Part shown: positions 1 through 9,034 of the stretch, one piece after another
Layout: every line of letters begins with the position of its first letter
Position numbering within the stretch: position 1 is the first letter of the stretch
Translations under genes and position numbers: made by a program
DNA from: JAYODW01 sp038116745
GTDB lineage: Bacteria > Pseudomonadota > Gammaproteobacteria > Ga0077536
Assembly: GCA_038116745.1 (NCBI GenBank)
Contig: JAYODW010000019.1
Span: 1 to 64,000, forward strand
Length of the DNA: 64,000 bases
Reading direction: 5' to 3'
Notes under the pieces: model-generated
Told to the model about the DNA's origin: nothing
Seen by the model: only the letters and a program-made list of their open reading frames with translations
The model's database searches: none

Positions 1-66
1 TCTAGAGGCCTAGGACACTGCCCTTTCACGGCGGCAACAGGGGTTCGAATCCCCTAGGGGACGCCA
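1..66 (+). tRNA. tRNA-Glu (TTC), 5' end cut by window
   Basis: The anticodon stem (18-22 with 30-34) encloses a seven-base loop with anticodon TTC at 25-27. A T-arm with GTTCGAAT and an encoded CCA at 64-66 follow. The sequence is nearly identical to the enterobacterial tRNA-Glu as I know it. About ten bases of the acceptor and D-stem 5' side lie before the window. An intrinsic terminator follows within 10 nt, so this is the last gene of its transcript. Confidence 0.96.
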
Positions 67-72
67 TCTTCG

Positions 73-96
73 ACGCCGGCTATGCCGGCGTTTTTT
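73..96 (+). terminator. Intrinsic terminator after tRNA-Glu
   Basis: An 8-bp GC-rich stem (73-80 with 84-91) has a TAT loop and runs directly into a T-tract at 91-96. It is the canonical rho-independent arrangement and ends the tRNA transcript. Confidence 0.9.
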
Positions 97-473
97 ATGC
101 CCTGGTTTCCAATCTCCCCGGGTCATCAGGCGATCGATTTTGCCCCGAGGACGCCAGGTCTTTCTGCTGTAAGGGAGCGCCGGAAAAACAAGCCCTGAAA
201 AAACAAGCCTGGGACCGTCTTCTCCCAAGAGAACGGCGCTTCGAAATACGCTAAAACACTCATGGAAATGCAGCCGCACCTGAGCACGGCGCGGCACGGT
301 CGCCTCTGCGCCGTGTCAATTGACGACTGCATGCCCTGGGCCGACACTGGCGGAAGGGGTCTGAGTCCACCCAGGCTGGGTGCGCTCCGACGAGACCCTG
401 CGTGTGGCCGCGTCGATAGGGTTCTGCGCGTTGGCTCGAGCTGGTCGGACTGTGCTTCTGGAGGTGTCCCGAT
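97..473. other. Intergenic, no supported gene
   Basis: This stretch lies between the tRNA terminator and the cupin gene. Short open frames on both strands have no recognisable domain and no convincing ribosome-binding site. The only feature I can support is the GGAGGT Shine-Dalgarno about 10 nt before the cupin start. A promoter for the downstream gene is expected here but I cannot place it. No direct repeat of the tRNA 3' end is visible nearby, so there is no evidence of an integrated element. Confidence 0.6.
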
Positions 474-1313
474 ATGAATCAAGATGCAGCAGCGCTTAGA
501 ACAATTCACCGGGGGAATAGGAACCAGAATCCGCCCGAATGGACGCCGTTCGAGTGGAACGACCCCTTACATGGGCTACAGGCGAAAGGGGAGGTCACTG
601 TGATTGTGCCCGAGGGAAGTTCGGGCGAGCTGGCGGCAGGGTTATGGCGCACCGGACACCATATCGCCGGCTGCGACGCCGACGGTTCCTGCACCGTGGT
701 TTACTCGGCGCCGTTAGGTGACGAAACCATGGTGCTGCTTGAGGGGACTGCACGGATTACCGAAACGCTGACAGGTAAGGTCCATCAGGTGGGTGCGGGC
801 AGCATCATCAGCAACCCAAAGGGTGTTGATCTGCACTGGGCGATTGACGGCCCGTTTCTCAAGAAATTCTGGGTGATGTGGAATAGCCCGCATCCAGTGC
901 ACCAATACGACCATCTGTTCGTGTCGAGCATTCACGACAATCCCGCAAGTTGGCGCCCTTTCGAGTGGGATGAACCGGGCATCGGTCTGCAGGCAGCGGG
1001 TGAGCTGCACCTTGTCCGGGACCAGGGTTCTACCGGCACATATCTTTGCGGGCTGTGGCGAACGGGTCCTGGGGTCGCTGGTTGTGAGACCGACGGTTCG
1101 CTGACCGCCCGTTACTCAGCGCCGCTCGGGGATGAAACCAGTCTGCTGCTTGAGGGTGCTGTACAGGTTGTCCGCGAGGATACGGGGGAGCGCTTCGATT
1201 TCGTTGCGGGCGACATCATTTGCCTGCCCAAAGATGTTCCGGTCCGCTGGACATCGTGCGCGCCATTTGTGAAAAAGTTTTTTGTCATCACCAATGCGGA
1301 GCTGCCGCTCTGA
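474..1313 (+). CDS. Tandem cupin-domain protein
   Basis: This 279-residue protein is built from two copies of the same cupin_3/DUF861-like unit, about residues 20-140 and 160-277. Each copy holds the matching block YSAPLGDET, then LLEG, a loop ending in a Gly-Asp or Gly-Ser turn, and a terminal F-x-KKF strand. Bicupins of this type bind metal or small carboxylates. The substrate here is unknown. The first copy keeps a His in DLHW where the second has PVRW, so the two sites may not be equivalent. The start is chosen by GGAGGT about 10 nt upstream. The gene lies 360 bp before the hydantoinase-like pair on the same strand and may serve the same pathway, though nothing shows they are co-transcribed. 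Confidence 0.8.
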   Translation: MNQDAAALRTIHRGNRNQNPPEWTPFEWNDPLHGLQAKGEVTVIVPEGSSGELAAGLWRTGHHIAGCDADGSCTVVYSAPLGDETMVLLEGTARITETLTGKVHQVGAGSIISNPKGVDLHWAIDGPFLKKFWVMWNSPHPVHQYDHLFVSSIHDNPASWRPFEWDEPGIGLQAAGELHLVRDQGSTGTYLCGLWRTGPGVAGCETDGSLTARYSAPLGDETSLLLEGAVQVVREDTGERFDFVAGDIICLPKDVPVRWTSCAPFVKKFFVITNAELPL

Positions 1314-1676
1314 CCTGAGCTCGTATGTGTGTAGAAGCCATGAGGCGCATACCACCTATGCGTCCCCTACGATGGGATTCGCGATTCGGTTGCGGCCGGA
1401 GGATGAGATGGATCCGCTGCCGAACTGCGGAGTGACTGCACCAGCGACGTCACTGGATTTGAGGCGTTAGGAACCAAGCTTGTGCGGGCTATTTCGGCGG
1501 AGGGTCTGAAATTGATAACGTCTGCTGAGCTTTGGCAGACATCGATGGCAGGGCCTGGCTGTGAAATTTCTGATATCCCGGCTCTCCAGCGTGGCAAGGC
1601 GCCGAGTAAAAGTGTGGTGCCCCCATTTCCTCTGCCGTACTGCTTTTGAGACAAATCGAGTGACGAGGTAGCGGGC
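1314..1676. promoter_or_regulatory. Intergenic region with inverted repeat before hyuA-like gene
   Basis: The 363-bp gap holds no supported gene. A 6-bp inverted repeat, GTCTGC (1520-1525) and GCAGAC (1535-1540), separated by 9 bp, sits about 140 bp before the hydantoinase A start. It could be an operator for a dimeric regulator, but six-base arms occur by chance fairly often. I see no clear -35/-10 pair. Confidence 0.25.
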
Positions 1677-3752
1677 ATGGCGTGGCGCATTGGCGTCGAT
1701 ACAGGTGGCACCTTCACAGACGTCGTCGCAGTCAACGAATCGACGGGCCAGCGCTTCGTGCGCAAGACGTCGTCGACGCCAGACGATCCATCGAGGGCTT
1801 TCAGTCACGGCATCAGCGAGCTGCTTACCGACATTGGCGTGGACGCCAGCGAGGTCAGCTTCATCAGTCACGGCACTACCGTGGCAACCAACGCCATACT
1901 CGAGTCGAAGTATGCCCGGCTTGGCTTGCTGGTAACGCGAGGCTATCGGGAAATGCTTGAGGTCGGGCGACAGACAGTGCCTGGCGATTTCGGAGACATT
2001 ACCTGGTGGATAAAGCCCCCTCGGGTGGTCCCGCTGGAATGGGTGCGCGAGGCCTCGGGGCGATTGAACTATCGTGGAGATGAGCTCTCACCGCTTGATG
2101 AGGATGACGTCAGGATGGCGGCGCGCGAGTTCCGGGCGATGGGAATTGACGCGGTCGCCGTGTCCTTTATCCATTCCTACCGGAATCCGGCTCACGAGCG
2201 TCGCGCGAAGGCGCTGATCAACGAGGAGCATCCAGATTGCTTCGTGTCCATTTCCTCAGATGTCATCCGGGAGTATCGCGAGTATGAGCGCACTCTGAGC
2301 ACCTGCCTGAATACCGGCTTGATGCCGCTGGTGACAACCTATATCAATCACTTAGAAGAGCGCCTCAGCGGCGTAGGTGTTGACGCAAAGTTGTTTGTCA
2401 TGAAATCGAGTGGCGGGATTATCCGTGCCGCAGAAATTGCGCCGCAGCCCATAGCCGCCGTCCTTTCAGGCCCTGCTGCCGGTATCGTCACGGCCAGCTA
2501 TTACGGCAAGGCCGCAGGTCATCCAGATCTCATAACCATCGATATCGGAGGTACTTCCACCGACATCTGCCTCATCGATAAGGGCGTTCCCAACATGCTC
2601 ACCGAGGGACGGATCGACATCTACAACATCAAAGCGCCGATGATTGATATGCACACGGTTGGTGCCGGCGGTGGTTCTATCGCCTGGCTGGCAGCGGGTC
2701 GCAGTCTGCGCGTCGGACCGCAGAGTGCGGGGGCTGAGCCCGGACCGGTCTGTTACTGCCGCGGGGGCACGGAGCCAGCGCTGACCGATGCGCATATCGT
2801 GCTGGGCCGGGTTTCTCCCTATCTTCTTGGCGGCTCTATCAGGCTGGACGCTGAGGCGGCGCGCCGCGCCATTGAGCAGCAGATTGCCGCGCCGCTCGGC
2901 ATGACGATCGAAGCGGCGGCGCTTGGGATCCTCGATCTCGCTACAACAAATATCGCCCAGGGGATAAACGTGGTTTCGGTGAAACGCGGTCGGGACCCGC
3001 GTCACTACGCGCTGATGGCGTTCGGCGGTGCGGGTGGCCTCAATGCCTGTCTCGTTGCCGAATCGCTGGGGATCAAGACCATCATCCTGCCGCCCTCGCC
3101 AGGGGTGACCTCTGCTGAGGGCCTGCTCGCGACTGATGTAAGAGCCGATCGCGTGATTACGGATGTGCAGCGCGAAGATGAGCTCGATGTGCCGCGTTTG
3201 TCTGCCGCATTTGCAAACCTTCACAACGAAGTCAGCGCGGAGCTCGAGCGCGAGGAGTTCCCGCCGGCAGCTATTGCAGTCAGCGCGTTCGCCGATATGC
3301 GCTACGTCGGTCAGGCGTACGAGGTGCGAGTACCTGTCACCGTACTCGATAGCGCCTTGGGTGAGACGGCTATTCGGCAGGCTATCAAGATGTTTCATCG
3401 CGCCCATGACGACCGTTTCGGCTATGAGTACGAAGGCCGGCATGCGGTCGAGATTGTCAACATCGGGGCGACCGGCTTTGGCCGCTTTCCGCGTCTGCGT
3501 TTGGCCTCGGCGGACCGGACCGCTCCGGACTGGGCATCGGCTCTGCGTGAAACCCGTCGCGGCGTATTTCGCGGGACAGGGGAAGTTGAGATCTCTGTTT
3601 ACGAGCGGGACCGTGCGCCGCTCAACGTGCCTCTTGAGGGTCCTGCCGTGATTGAGCAGTACGACTCGACATTTGTGCTCGATCCCGGCTGGCGCGCGGT
3701 GCTCGACGACGCAGGACAAATCATAGCCACTTTGTCAGCCAGGGAGAGTTGA
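1677..3752 (+). CDS. hyuA: Hydantoinase/oxoprolinase subunit A family (ATP-dependent)
   Basis: A 691-residue protein of the usual length for the N-methylhydantoinase A / acetone carboxylase beta family. The N-terminal phosphate-binding loop reads DTGGTFTD at residues 8-15, followed by a HGTTVATNA motif near residue 64. The second ASKHA-fold phosphate loop IDIGGTSTD lies near 288-296, and the C-terminal beta-strand-rich domain is present. Members couple ATP hydrolysis to opening of a cyclic amide (hydantoin, oxoproline) or to ketone carboxylation with subunit B. Subunit B starts 4 nt after this stop, so the two form a heteromeric enzyme. The ring substrate cannot be read from sequence. The start at 1677 puts the first beta strand directly at the N-terminus, as in homologues; the Shine-Dalgarno is weak (GAGG about 9 nt upstream). 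Confidence 0.9.
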   Translation: MAWRIGVDTGGTFTDVVAVNESTGQRFVRKTSSTPDDPSRAFSHGISELLTDIGVDASEVSFISHGTTVATNAILESKYARLGLLVTRGYREMLEVGRQTVPGDFGDITWWIKPPRVVPLEWVREASGRLNYRGDELSPLDEDDVRMAAREFRAMGIDAVAVSFIHSYRNPAHERRAKALINEEHPDCFVSISSDVIREYREYERTLSTCLNTGLMPLVTTYINHLEERLSGVGVDAKLFVMKSSGGIIRAAEIAPQPIAAVLSGPAAGIVTASYYGKAAGHPDLITIDIGGTSTDICLIDKGVPNMLTEGRIDIYNIKAPMIDMHTVGAGGGSIAWLAAGRSLRVGPQSAGAEPGPVCYCRGGTEPALTDAHIVLGRVSPYLLGGSIRLDAEAARRAIEQQIAAPLGMTIEAAALGILDLATTNIAQGINVVSVKRGRDPRHYALMAFGGAGGLNACLVAESLGIKTIILPPSPGVTSAEGLLATDVRADRVITDVQREDELDVPRLSAAFANLHNEVSAELEREEFPPAAIAVSAFADMRYVGQAYEVRVPVTVLDSALGETAIRQAIKMFHRAHDDRFGYEYEGRHAVEIVNIGATGFGRFPRLRLASADRTAPDWASALRETRRGVFRGTGEVEISVYERDRAPLNVPLEGPAVIEQYDSTFVLDPGWRAVLDDAGQIIATLSARES

Positions 3753-3756
3753 ACCC

Positions 3757-5766
3757 ATGTCTGTAAGCATTGAGTCAAGATCCCATCAAGACGCCCCAAT
3801 CGTCTTTGACGAAACACCCTATCTAGAGGGGGATAGCTATGCGCCACGCCGCAAGTCCTCCTTCACACGAGAGGACTCGGACTGGCCGCGCATTGAAAAA
3901 TTAAAACCCACAATCGACAGCGTAACCCTGGACGTCCTCGAGTGGGCGCTAGAGGCGGCTATCGATGAGGGAGAGGCCGCGGTTGAGCGGACTGCGGTTT
4001 CGACCATCGTGCGTGAGCAGCACGACTACCGTGCTTCGCTGAACACAGTTGATTGCAACAGCGTCACCCGCGTTTCCTGGGCGGCCACTGCCGATCCGAT
4101 CCGAAATTATTACGAGCTGTCCGAGATCCACGATGGAGATGTGTTTCTCTATAACGACATTCACGAGTCGAGCGGGACGATTGGCCATCTGCCGGATTTC
4201 TGCGTGGTCGTGCCAATCTTCTCCGACGGTCGACTGGTTGGTTTCGCGCAGCTATTCGGTCACTGCAACGATGTTGGCGGCAAGGTCTCTGGTTCATGGC
4301 CGCTGACCGCCACCACCGTTTTTGAGGAAGGCATCCAGGTTCCACCGATCAAATTCTGCGCGCGCGGCGTGCGTAACGAGGAGGCATGGAAAATCATCCT
4401 GCGTAACAGCCGCTACCCGGATGATCTGCGGGGAGATATCGACGCCTTTGTAGGCGCGACAAGAATTATCGAGCGGCGTGTCAAAGAGCTGTGCGCACGG
4501 TATGGCACTGATGTGGTCGAGGCCGGGTTTTATCGCATCATCGATCGCTGCACGGAAATCGTGCGTGAAGAGGCGCTACCGCATATCCCGAACGGTGAGT
4601 TCATCGGTGAGGACTTTCTCGAGACCGATGGCATCGACCTCGACCAACCGGTGAAGATCAAACTAACCGTGCGTAAGGATCCGGAGAAATTGATTGTCGA
4701 TTTTGCAGGCACCGACCCGCAGACGGCAGGACCGGTCAACTGGGTGATGGACGGACGTCATTACTCCAAATGGCTGGGCGGATTCGTCAAGGCCCAGGTT
4801 CCCGGCATGATCGTCAACGAGGGTCTTACCGAGGTTTTCAAGACCTACCTACCGCCGCGTACCGTCCTGTCAGCGGAGTATCCGGCTGCCGGAGCAGACC
4901 GCATGGACTGCATGTTGCGCATGATCGGCGCGTATATGGCGGCGATGGCCAAAGCCACCAACGGTCAGATGGTAGGGGATTCGCAATGCATTCAGCTTTA
5001 CGGATTCTATGGGCAGGATCAGACGGGCAAAGATTTCCTTTATCGGGAGATTTTTGGTGGTGGTTCAGGAGCGCGTCCGTTTGCGGACGGCACCGACACG
5101 GTCGACCTCGTTCCGGACTCCAAGAATCTTCCAAGCGAGTTCATCGAACAGCGCTTCCCTGTGATCGTGCATCGTGTCGGCATGTTTCAGGACTCCGGGG
5201 GACCAGGCGCTTACCGTGGCGGCCTGGGATATCTGAAAGACGTCGAGATTCTCGTCGACGGTCACTTTCTGACGGTTTCCTATCGCACCATCTTTTCCTG
5301 CTTTGGCGTCAACGGCGGTGGAGCGGGGCGTTCGGGCGGTGCCGTTATCAATCCAGGCACAGATCGCGAAGAGCGCATCGTTTTCAAGCGCGAAGCCGTA
5401 CCGGTCAAAGCCGGAGATGTTGTACGCATACTGACCCCTGGAGGTGGCGGCTGGGGCGATCCGCTGGCGCGGATCCCGGACTGGGTGCGTATGGACGCCG
5501 TGCGCGGCATCGTGTCAGCGCAGGGTGCGCTGGAAGATTACGGTGTGGTACTGCTTCCAGATCCGGATCCCGGTACGATTTGGACCGTCGATCTGCCGGC
5601 AACGCACTCGCTGCGCCGCGAGCGCCAGGCGCAACGCGGGCCGTTGAAGATGATTAATCGCGGCGAGTATGCGGACAAGCTGATCCGCGAGGGGCGCATC
5701 GAAGTGAGCGATTTCGATTATCCGGCGGCTTTCGATGAAGCTGCGTACCTTGCTGCCGCCGGTTGA
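3757..5766 (+). CDS. hyuB: Hydantoinase/oxoprolinase subunit B family
   Basis: A 669-residue HyuB-type subunit. Recognisable blocks include the HLPDFCVV segment near residue 146, the conserved NEG region in the middle, GGSGARPFADG, and the glycine-rich C-terminal GGGGWGDPL near residue 563. It is longer than many HyuB proteins (about 550-600). The extra length is an N-terminal leader of about 50 residues and a C-terminal extension of about 100 residues after GGWGDP, similar in layout to larger carboxylase-type relatives. It follows subunit A by 4 nt with GGGAGAG as ribosome-binding site, so the two are co-translated. It probably carries the hydrolase or carboxylase active site; substrate unknown. 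Confidence 0.88.
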   Translation: MSVSIESRSHQDAPIVFDETPYLEGDSYAPRRKSSFTREDSDWPRIEKLKPTIDSVTLDVLEWALEAAIDEGEAAVERTAVSTIVREQHDYRASLNTVDCNSVTRVSWAATADPIRNYYELSEIHDGDVFLYNDIHESSGTIGHLPDFCVVVPIFSDGRLVGFAQLFGHCNDVGGKVSGSWPLTATTVFEEGIQVPPIKFCARGVRNEEAWKIILRNSRYPDDLRGDIDAFVGATRIIERRVKELCARYGTDVVEAGFYRIIDRCTEIVREEALPHIPNGEFIGEDFLETDGIDLDQPVKIKLTVRKDPEKLIVDFAGTDPQTAGPVNWVMDGRHYSKWLGGFVKAQVPGMIVNEGLTEVFKTYLPPRTVLSAEYPAAGADRMDCMLRMIGAYMAAMAKATNGQMVGDSQCIQLYGFYGQDQTGKDFLYREIFGGGSGARPFADGTDTVDLVPDSKNLPSEFIEQRFPVIVHRVGMFQDSGGPGAYRGGLGYLKDVEILVDGHFLTVSYRTIFSCFGVNGGGAGRSGGAVINPGTDREERIVFKREAVPVKAGDVVRILTPGGGGWGDPLARIPDWVRMDAVRGIVSAQGALEDYGVVLLPDPDPGTIWTVDLPATHSLRRERQAQRGPLKMINRGEYADKLIREGRIEVSDFDYPAAFDEAAYLAAAG

Positions 5767-5841
5767 CAGCGCAATCGGGCAGGGGCTGTCGAGAGCTACG
5801 GAGCACTTCGGGCGCCTGAAAATCGCGCTGATAAAGATTGC

Positions 5842-6603
5842 TCATTGCCCCGACCAAACCGGCGCACGCTTTTCGCCAAACGCTGCCGCGCCTTCTTTTG
5901 AGTCCTCAGTCGCGCGCAGAAATTCCATGTTCGCCCGCTCGAGCTTGAGACCGTCGTCCAGCGACAGGTCCAGTCCCTGCAGGGCCGCCTCTCGGATCTT
6001 CTCGACGGCGAGCGGGGCGCCGCGGCAGATAGCCAGCGCGATGGACTCGCATTTCGTCATCAGCTCCGAGCGTGGCACGACATGGTCAACCAGCCCGAGC
6101 CGGAGTGCTTCCGCGGCGTCAATGCGATTGCCCGTGTAGAGCATTTCCAGGGCGCGCCCGAGCGGAATAAGCCGCGGTAGCCGCTGCGTCCCGCCGCCGC
6201 CTGGCAGCAGGCCCAGCAGCACCTCGCCGAGACCAAACTGGGCGTCCTCAGTCGCGACCCGGATATCACAGGCGAGGGCCTGTTCCAGGCCGCCTCCATT
6301 GCAGTGGCCGTGAATGGCAGCAATGGCCGGCTTTTTCATCGATTTCATGACCGGGAAAAGCTCGCCTCCAGGAATGCGGCCCGCTTGTCCGAAGGTTTTG
6401 GAACGGATGTCGCTGCCGGCGCAGAACGCGCGCTCGCCGGTGCCGCTCAGGATGCTCACTCGGATCTCCGGGTCTTCTCCCACACGGCGCCAGGTATCGG
6501 CGAGAGTGTTATAGGTCTCCTCGTCGCAGGCGTTCAGGCACTCCGGACGGTTGATGGTGACAAAGGCCAGCTGGCCGCGCTTTTCGAACAAGACCTTGGA
6601 CAT
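5842..6603 (-). CDS. Enoyl-CoA hydratase/isomerase family protein
   Basis: A 253-residue crotonase of standard length. The oxyanion-hole segments (AFCAGSDI near 59-66 and HGHCNGGGLE near 98-107) are present. So are both glutamates of classic enoyl-CoA hydratases: E107 in GGGLE and E127 in FGLGEVLLG, followed by PGGGGTQRL. This supports genuine hydratase activity on 2-enoyl-CoA rather than a diverged crotonase function. It converges on hyuB from the other strand, with 75 bp between them, and is divergent from the molybdoenzyme at 6740. It has no partner on its own strand here, so its pathway is open. Confidence 0.9.
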   Translation of the reverse strand: MSKVLFEKRGQLAFVTINRPECLNACDEETYNTLADTWRRVGEDPEIRVSILSGTGERAFCAGSDIRSKTFGQAGRIPGGELFPVMKSMKKPAIAAIHGHCNGGGLEQALACDIRVATEDAQFGLGEVLLGLLPGGGGTQRLPRLIPLGRALEMLYTGNRIDAAEALRLGLVDHVVPRSELMTKCESIALAICRGAPLAVEKIREAALQGLDLSLDDGLKLERANMEFLRATEDSKEGAAAFGEKRAPVWSGQ

Positions 6604-6739
6604 GGCTGCTCCCGAGAGTCGATGGGTGAATGCACAGTGTAATGGGCGCCAGCCGGGTGCAGGATCACCTGGCCTCCAGAACCCCAGGCAATCGACTATG
6701 CTGAGGACGAAAATATCAACCGAACAGTCACCAGGGTAG

Positions 6740-9034
6740 ATGACTCGAAGCTACAAATTTGACGTGCCGCCTGGGCACTCTCTGCATCATGTTGTGTGTC
6801 CGCACGACTGTCCCGACACCTGCTCGATGCTGGTCACGCGGGACGACGCGAGCGGCCGGGCGGTCGCGCTGCGCGGTGATCCGAGTCATCCGATCACGCG
6901 CGGGCACCTGTGCAATAAGGTCAATCACTATCTCGACCTCGTCTATAACGAACAACGGGTGCTTTACCCGCATAAAAGGATCGGTCCGAAAGGACCAGGC
7001 GCGCGGTTCGAGCGCATCAGCTGGGAAGAGGCGCTCGATGAGGTCTGCACTAACTTCGCGCGCATCATCGACACTTTCGGCTCCGAGGCCATTCAGCCGT
7101 TCAACTTTTCGGGCACGCTGGGGCAGATCGGCTACTGGACCATGGATAACCGTTTCTGGAACCGTATGGGCGCCGCGCGATTGGAGATGTCTATCTGTAT
7201 TCACGCGGCGTACTGGGCCTGTATGCATACCTACGGCTCGGCCAACGGGCCCGATGTCGCTATGGCCTCGCGAGAGGCCGAACTGATCGTTCTGTGGGGC
7301 GTGAACCCCGTCTCTACTGGCGTGCATGCCATGCCTTTTCTGCGCGAGGCGCAGGAACGCGGTTGCCAGGTCATCGCTATCGATCCACGGCCGACACGCA
7401 CAACGGTGATGGCGGACTGGCACCTGCAGCCGCGCCCTGGCACGGATGCCGCGCTGGCGCTGGGGATGATGAACGTGATCTGTGAGCGGGGCCTGCAGGA
7501 TCAGGATTTTCTCGAGAAGCACACGCGAGGCTGGCGTGAGCTCATTGAGCAACGCCTGCCGGAATATCCGCTTGACCGGGTGAGTGAGATTACCGGGCTC
7601 CCGGCGGCAGATATCGAGCGGCTCGCCCTGCTTTACGCTGGTACACGCAGAACCTACATCCGCGCCGGTCACGGTATGAATCGGCACCAGAACTCCGGGC
7701 AAATGTGTCGGGCGGTGCTCATCCTGCCGGCAATCACCGGCGCCTGGCGGGAAGCCTGCGGCGGAGCTGGTTACGGGCGACTCGAAGAAAACTGGAACCC
7801 TTTCTTCCGCGATGACATCCAGCGCTCTGACCTCGGTGACCGCAGTTCAAAGCGCATCGTCAACATGGTGCAGATGTCACGCGCGCTGGCGCACCACATC
7901 GGCTGGAACGAGGAGACACTCGATCCACCCATCAAGTGTCTGTTTGTTTATAACGCTGATCCGGTTAATTGTGTGCCGAACGTCGGGGACATGCGTCGTG
8001 GACTCATGCGAGATGACTTGTTCACCGTAGTGCACGATACCGTTTGGACCGATTCCTGTGATTTCGCGGACATCGTGCTGCCCGCCGACACGCAGCTTGA
8101 GCGCACTGATTTTCACGGCGCTTATGGTTATTACCATTACGCGATGAATCGACCGGTCATCCCGCCGCTTGGAGAATCAGTCAGCAACGCCGAGTTGTTC
8201 CGTCGCTTGGCCCGGCGTATGGGTTATGTCGAAGACAGCGGCGATGCATTCACGCAGAGCGATGAGGACATTATTCGCGAGCATTTCCTCGACGGTGAAA
8301 AGAATTGTCTGGTTGAAGGGATCACCTTTGATCATCTGAGCGAGAACGGGTGGGCGCTCGCCAACTACGCTCATCCTGCGCGGCAGTGGCTCGAGATCGG
8401 CTGGCCGACCGAAGACGGCAAAATCCAGATCTGGTCTGAGGCCCTGGCAGCTGAAGGACAGGATCCGTTGCCGGTTCATCATGCCGAAATGGAAGGGCAG
8501 GAAGACCCGCTGCGCGCCCGTTTCCCGCTTCAGGTGCTGTCCAATGCCTCCCATTACTTCATTGGTGATTCCTTTCAGACCGTGCCGCGTCTTCGCGCCA
8601 TGCAGTCTCGCCCCAGCTTCGAGATCAATCGGGAGGAAGCGAGTGTCAGGGGGATCGCTGACGGAGATCTCTGCCGCCTGTTCAATGATCGCGGAGAAAC
8701 ATTCGGTTACGCCGTCATCGTGGAGCGTATGTTGCCAGGCGTGATCGGCGCCCAGAAACAATTCAAAGGTACGCACACGCCCGGGGGCATGAACGTCAAT
8801 GCTCTCAACACCGAAGTGTTGACCGATTTCGGGCTTGCGCCGTCGTTTTATTCCTGCCTGGCTGAAATTGAGAAATGTGACGAGACGACCGCCCGCCGAG
8901 CCTACCTCGCGGCGCTCGGCGGCCAGGCTGGCTATGTGCGCGCCTGGCGTCGGGAAAACCCGGGTAGGGATGCTGACGATGCAGCGATCCTCGCGCGGAT
9001 GGCGGCGGAGCACCCCGAACTACTGGAAGAATGA
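6740..9034 (+). CDS. Molybdopterin oxidoreductase with N-terminal [4Fe-4S] site
   Basis: A 764-residue DMSO-reductase superfamily enzyme. The N-terminus carries C20-x3-C24-x3-C28 and C58 (in GHLCNK), the usual [4Fe-4S] site of formate dehydrogenase, nitrate reductase and polysulfide reductase relatives. The molybdopterin domains follow, with ELIVLWGVNP near 181-190 and the C-terminal dinucleotide-binding domain (HYFIGDSFQT, then NDRGE). The Mo ligand is not firmly assignable; a Cys-rich segment at 153-161 is a candidate region. There is no twin-arginine signal, so it is probably cytoplasmic. Its stop overlaps the start of a flavin/Fe-S reductase by 4 nt, so that protein is the likely electron partner. 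The substrate is unknown. Confidence 0.87.
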   Translation: MTRSYKFDVPPGHSLHHVVCPHDCPDTCSMLVTRDDASGRAVALRGDPSHPITRGHLCNKVNHYLDLVYNEQRVLYPHKRIGPKGPGARFERISWEEALDEVCTNFARIIDTFGSEAIQPFNFSGTLGQIGYWTMDNRFWNRMGAARLEMSICIHAAYWACMHTYGSANGPDVAMASREAELIVLWGVNPVSTGVHAMPFLREAQERGCQVIAIDPRPTRTTVMADWHLQPRPGTDAALALGMMNVICERGLQDQDFLEKHTRGWRELIEQRLPEYPLDRVSEITGLPAADIERLALLYAGTRRTYIRAGHGMNRHQNSGQMCRAVLILPAITGAWREACGGAGYGRLEENWNPFFRDDIQRSDLGDRSSKRIVNMVQMSRALAHHIGWNEETLDPPIKCLFVYNADPVNCVPNVGDMRRGLMRDDLFTVVHDTVWTDSCDFADIVLPADTQLERTDFHGAYGYYHYAMNRPVIPPLGESVSNAELFRRLARRMGYVEDSGDAFTQSDEDIIREHFLDGEKNCLVEGITFDHLSENGWALANYAHPARQWLEIGWPTEDGKIQIWSEALAAEGQDPLPVHHAEMEGQEDPLRARFPLQVLSNASHYFIGDSFQTVPRLRAMQSRPSFEINREEASVRGIADGDLCRLFNDRGETFGYAVIVERMLPGVIGAQKQFKGTHTPGGMNVNALNTEVLTDFGLAPSFYSCLAEIEKCDETTARRAYLAALGGQAGYVRAWRRENPGRDADDAAILARMAAEHPELLEE

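Noticed and set aside
1..473. tRNA-Glu as the edge of an integrated genomic island
   Set aside because: tRNA 3' ends are frequent integration sites, but no integrase, no second copy of the tRNA end and no base-composition change is seen next to it.
2466..3719. 417-codon minus-strand frame in hyuA
   Set aside because: It is antisense to a clear gene, His/Arg-rich and without domains.
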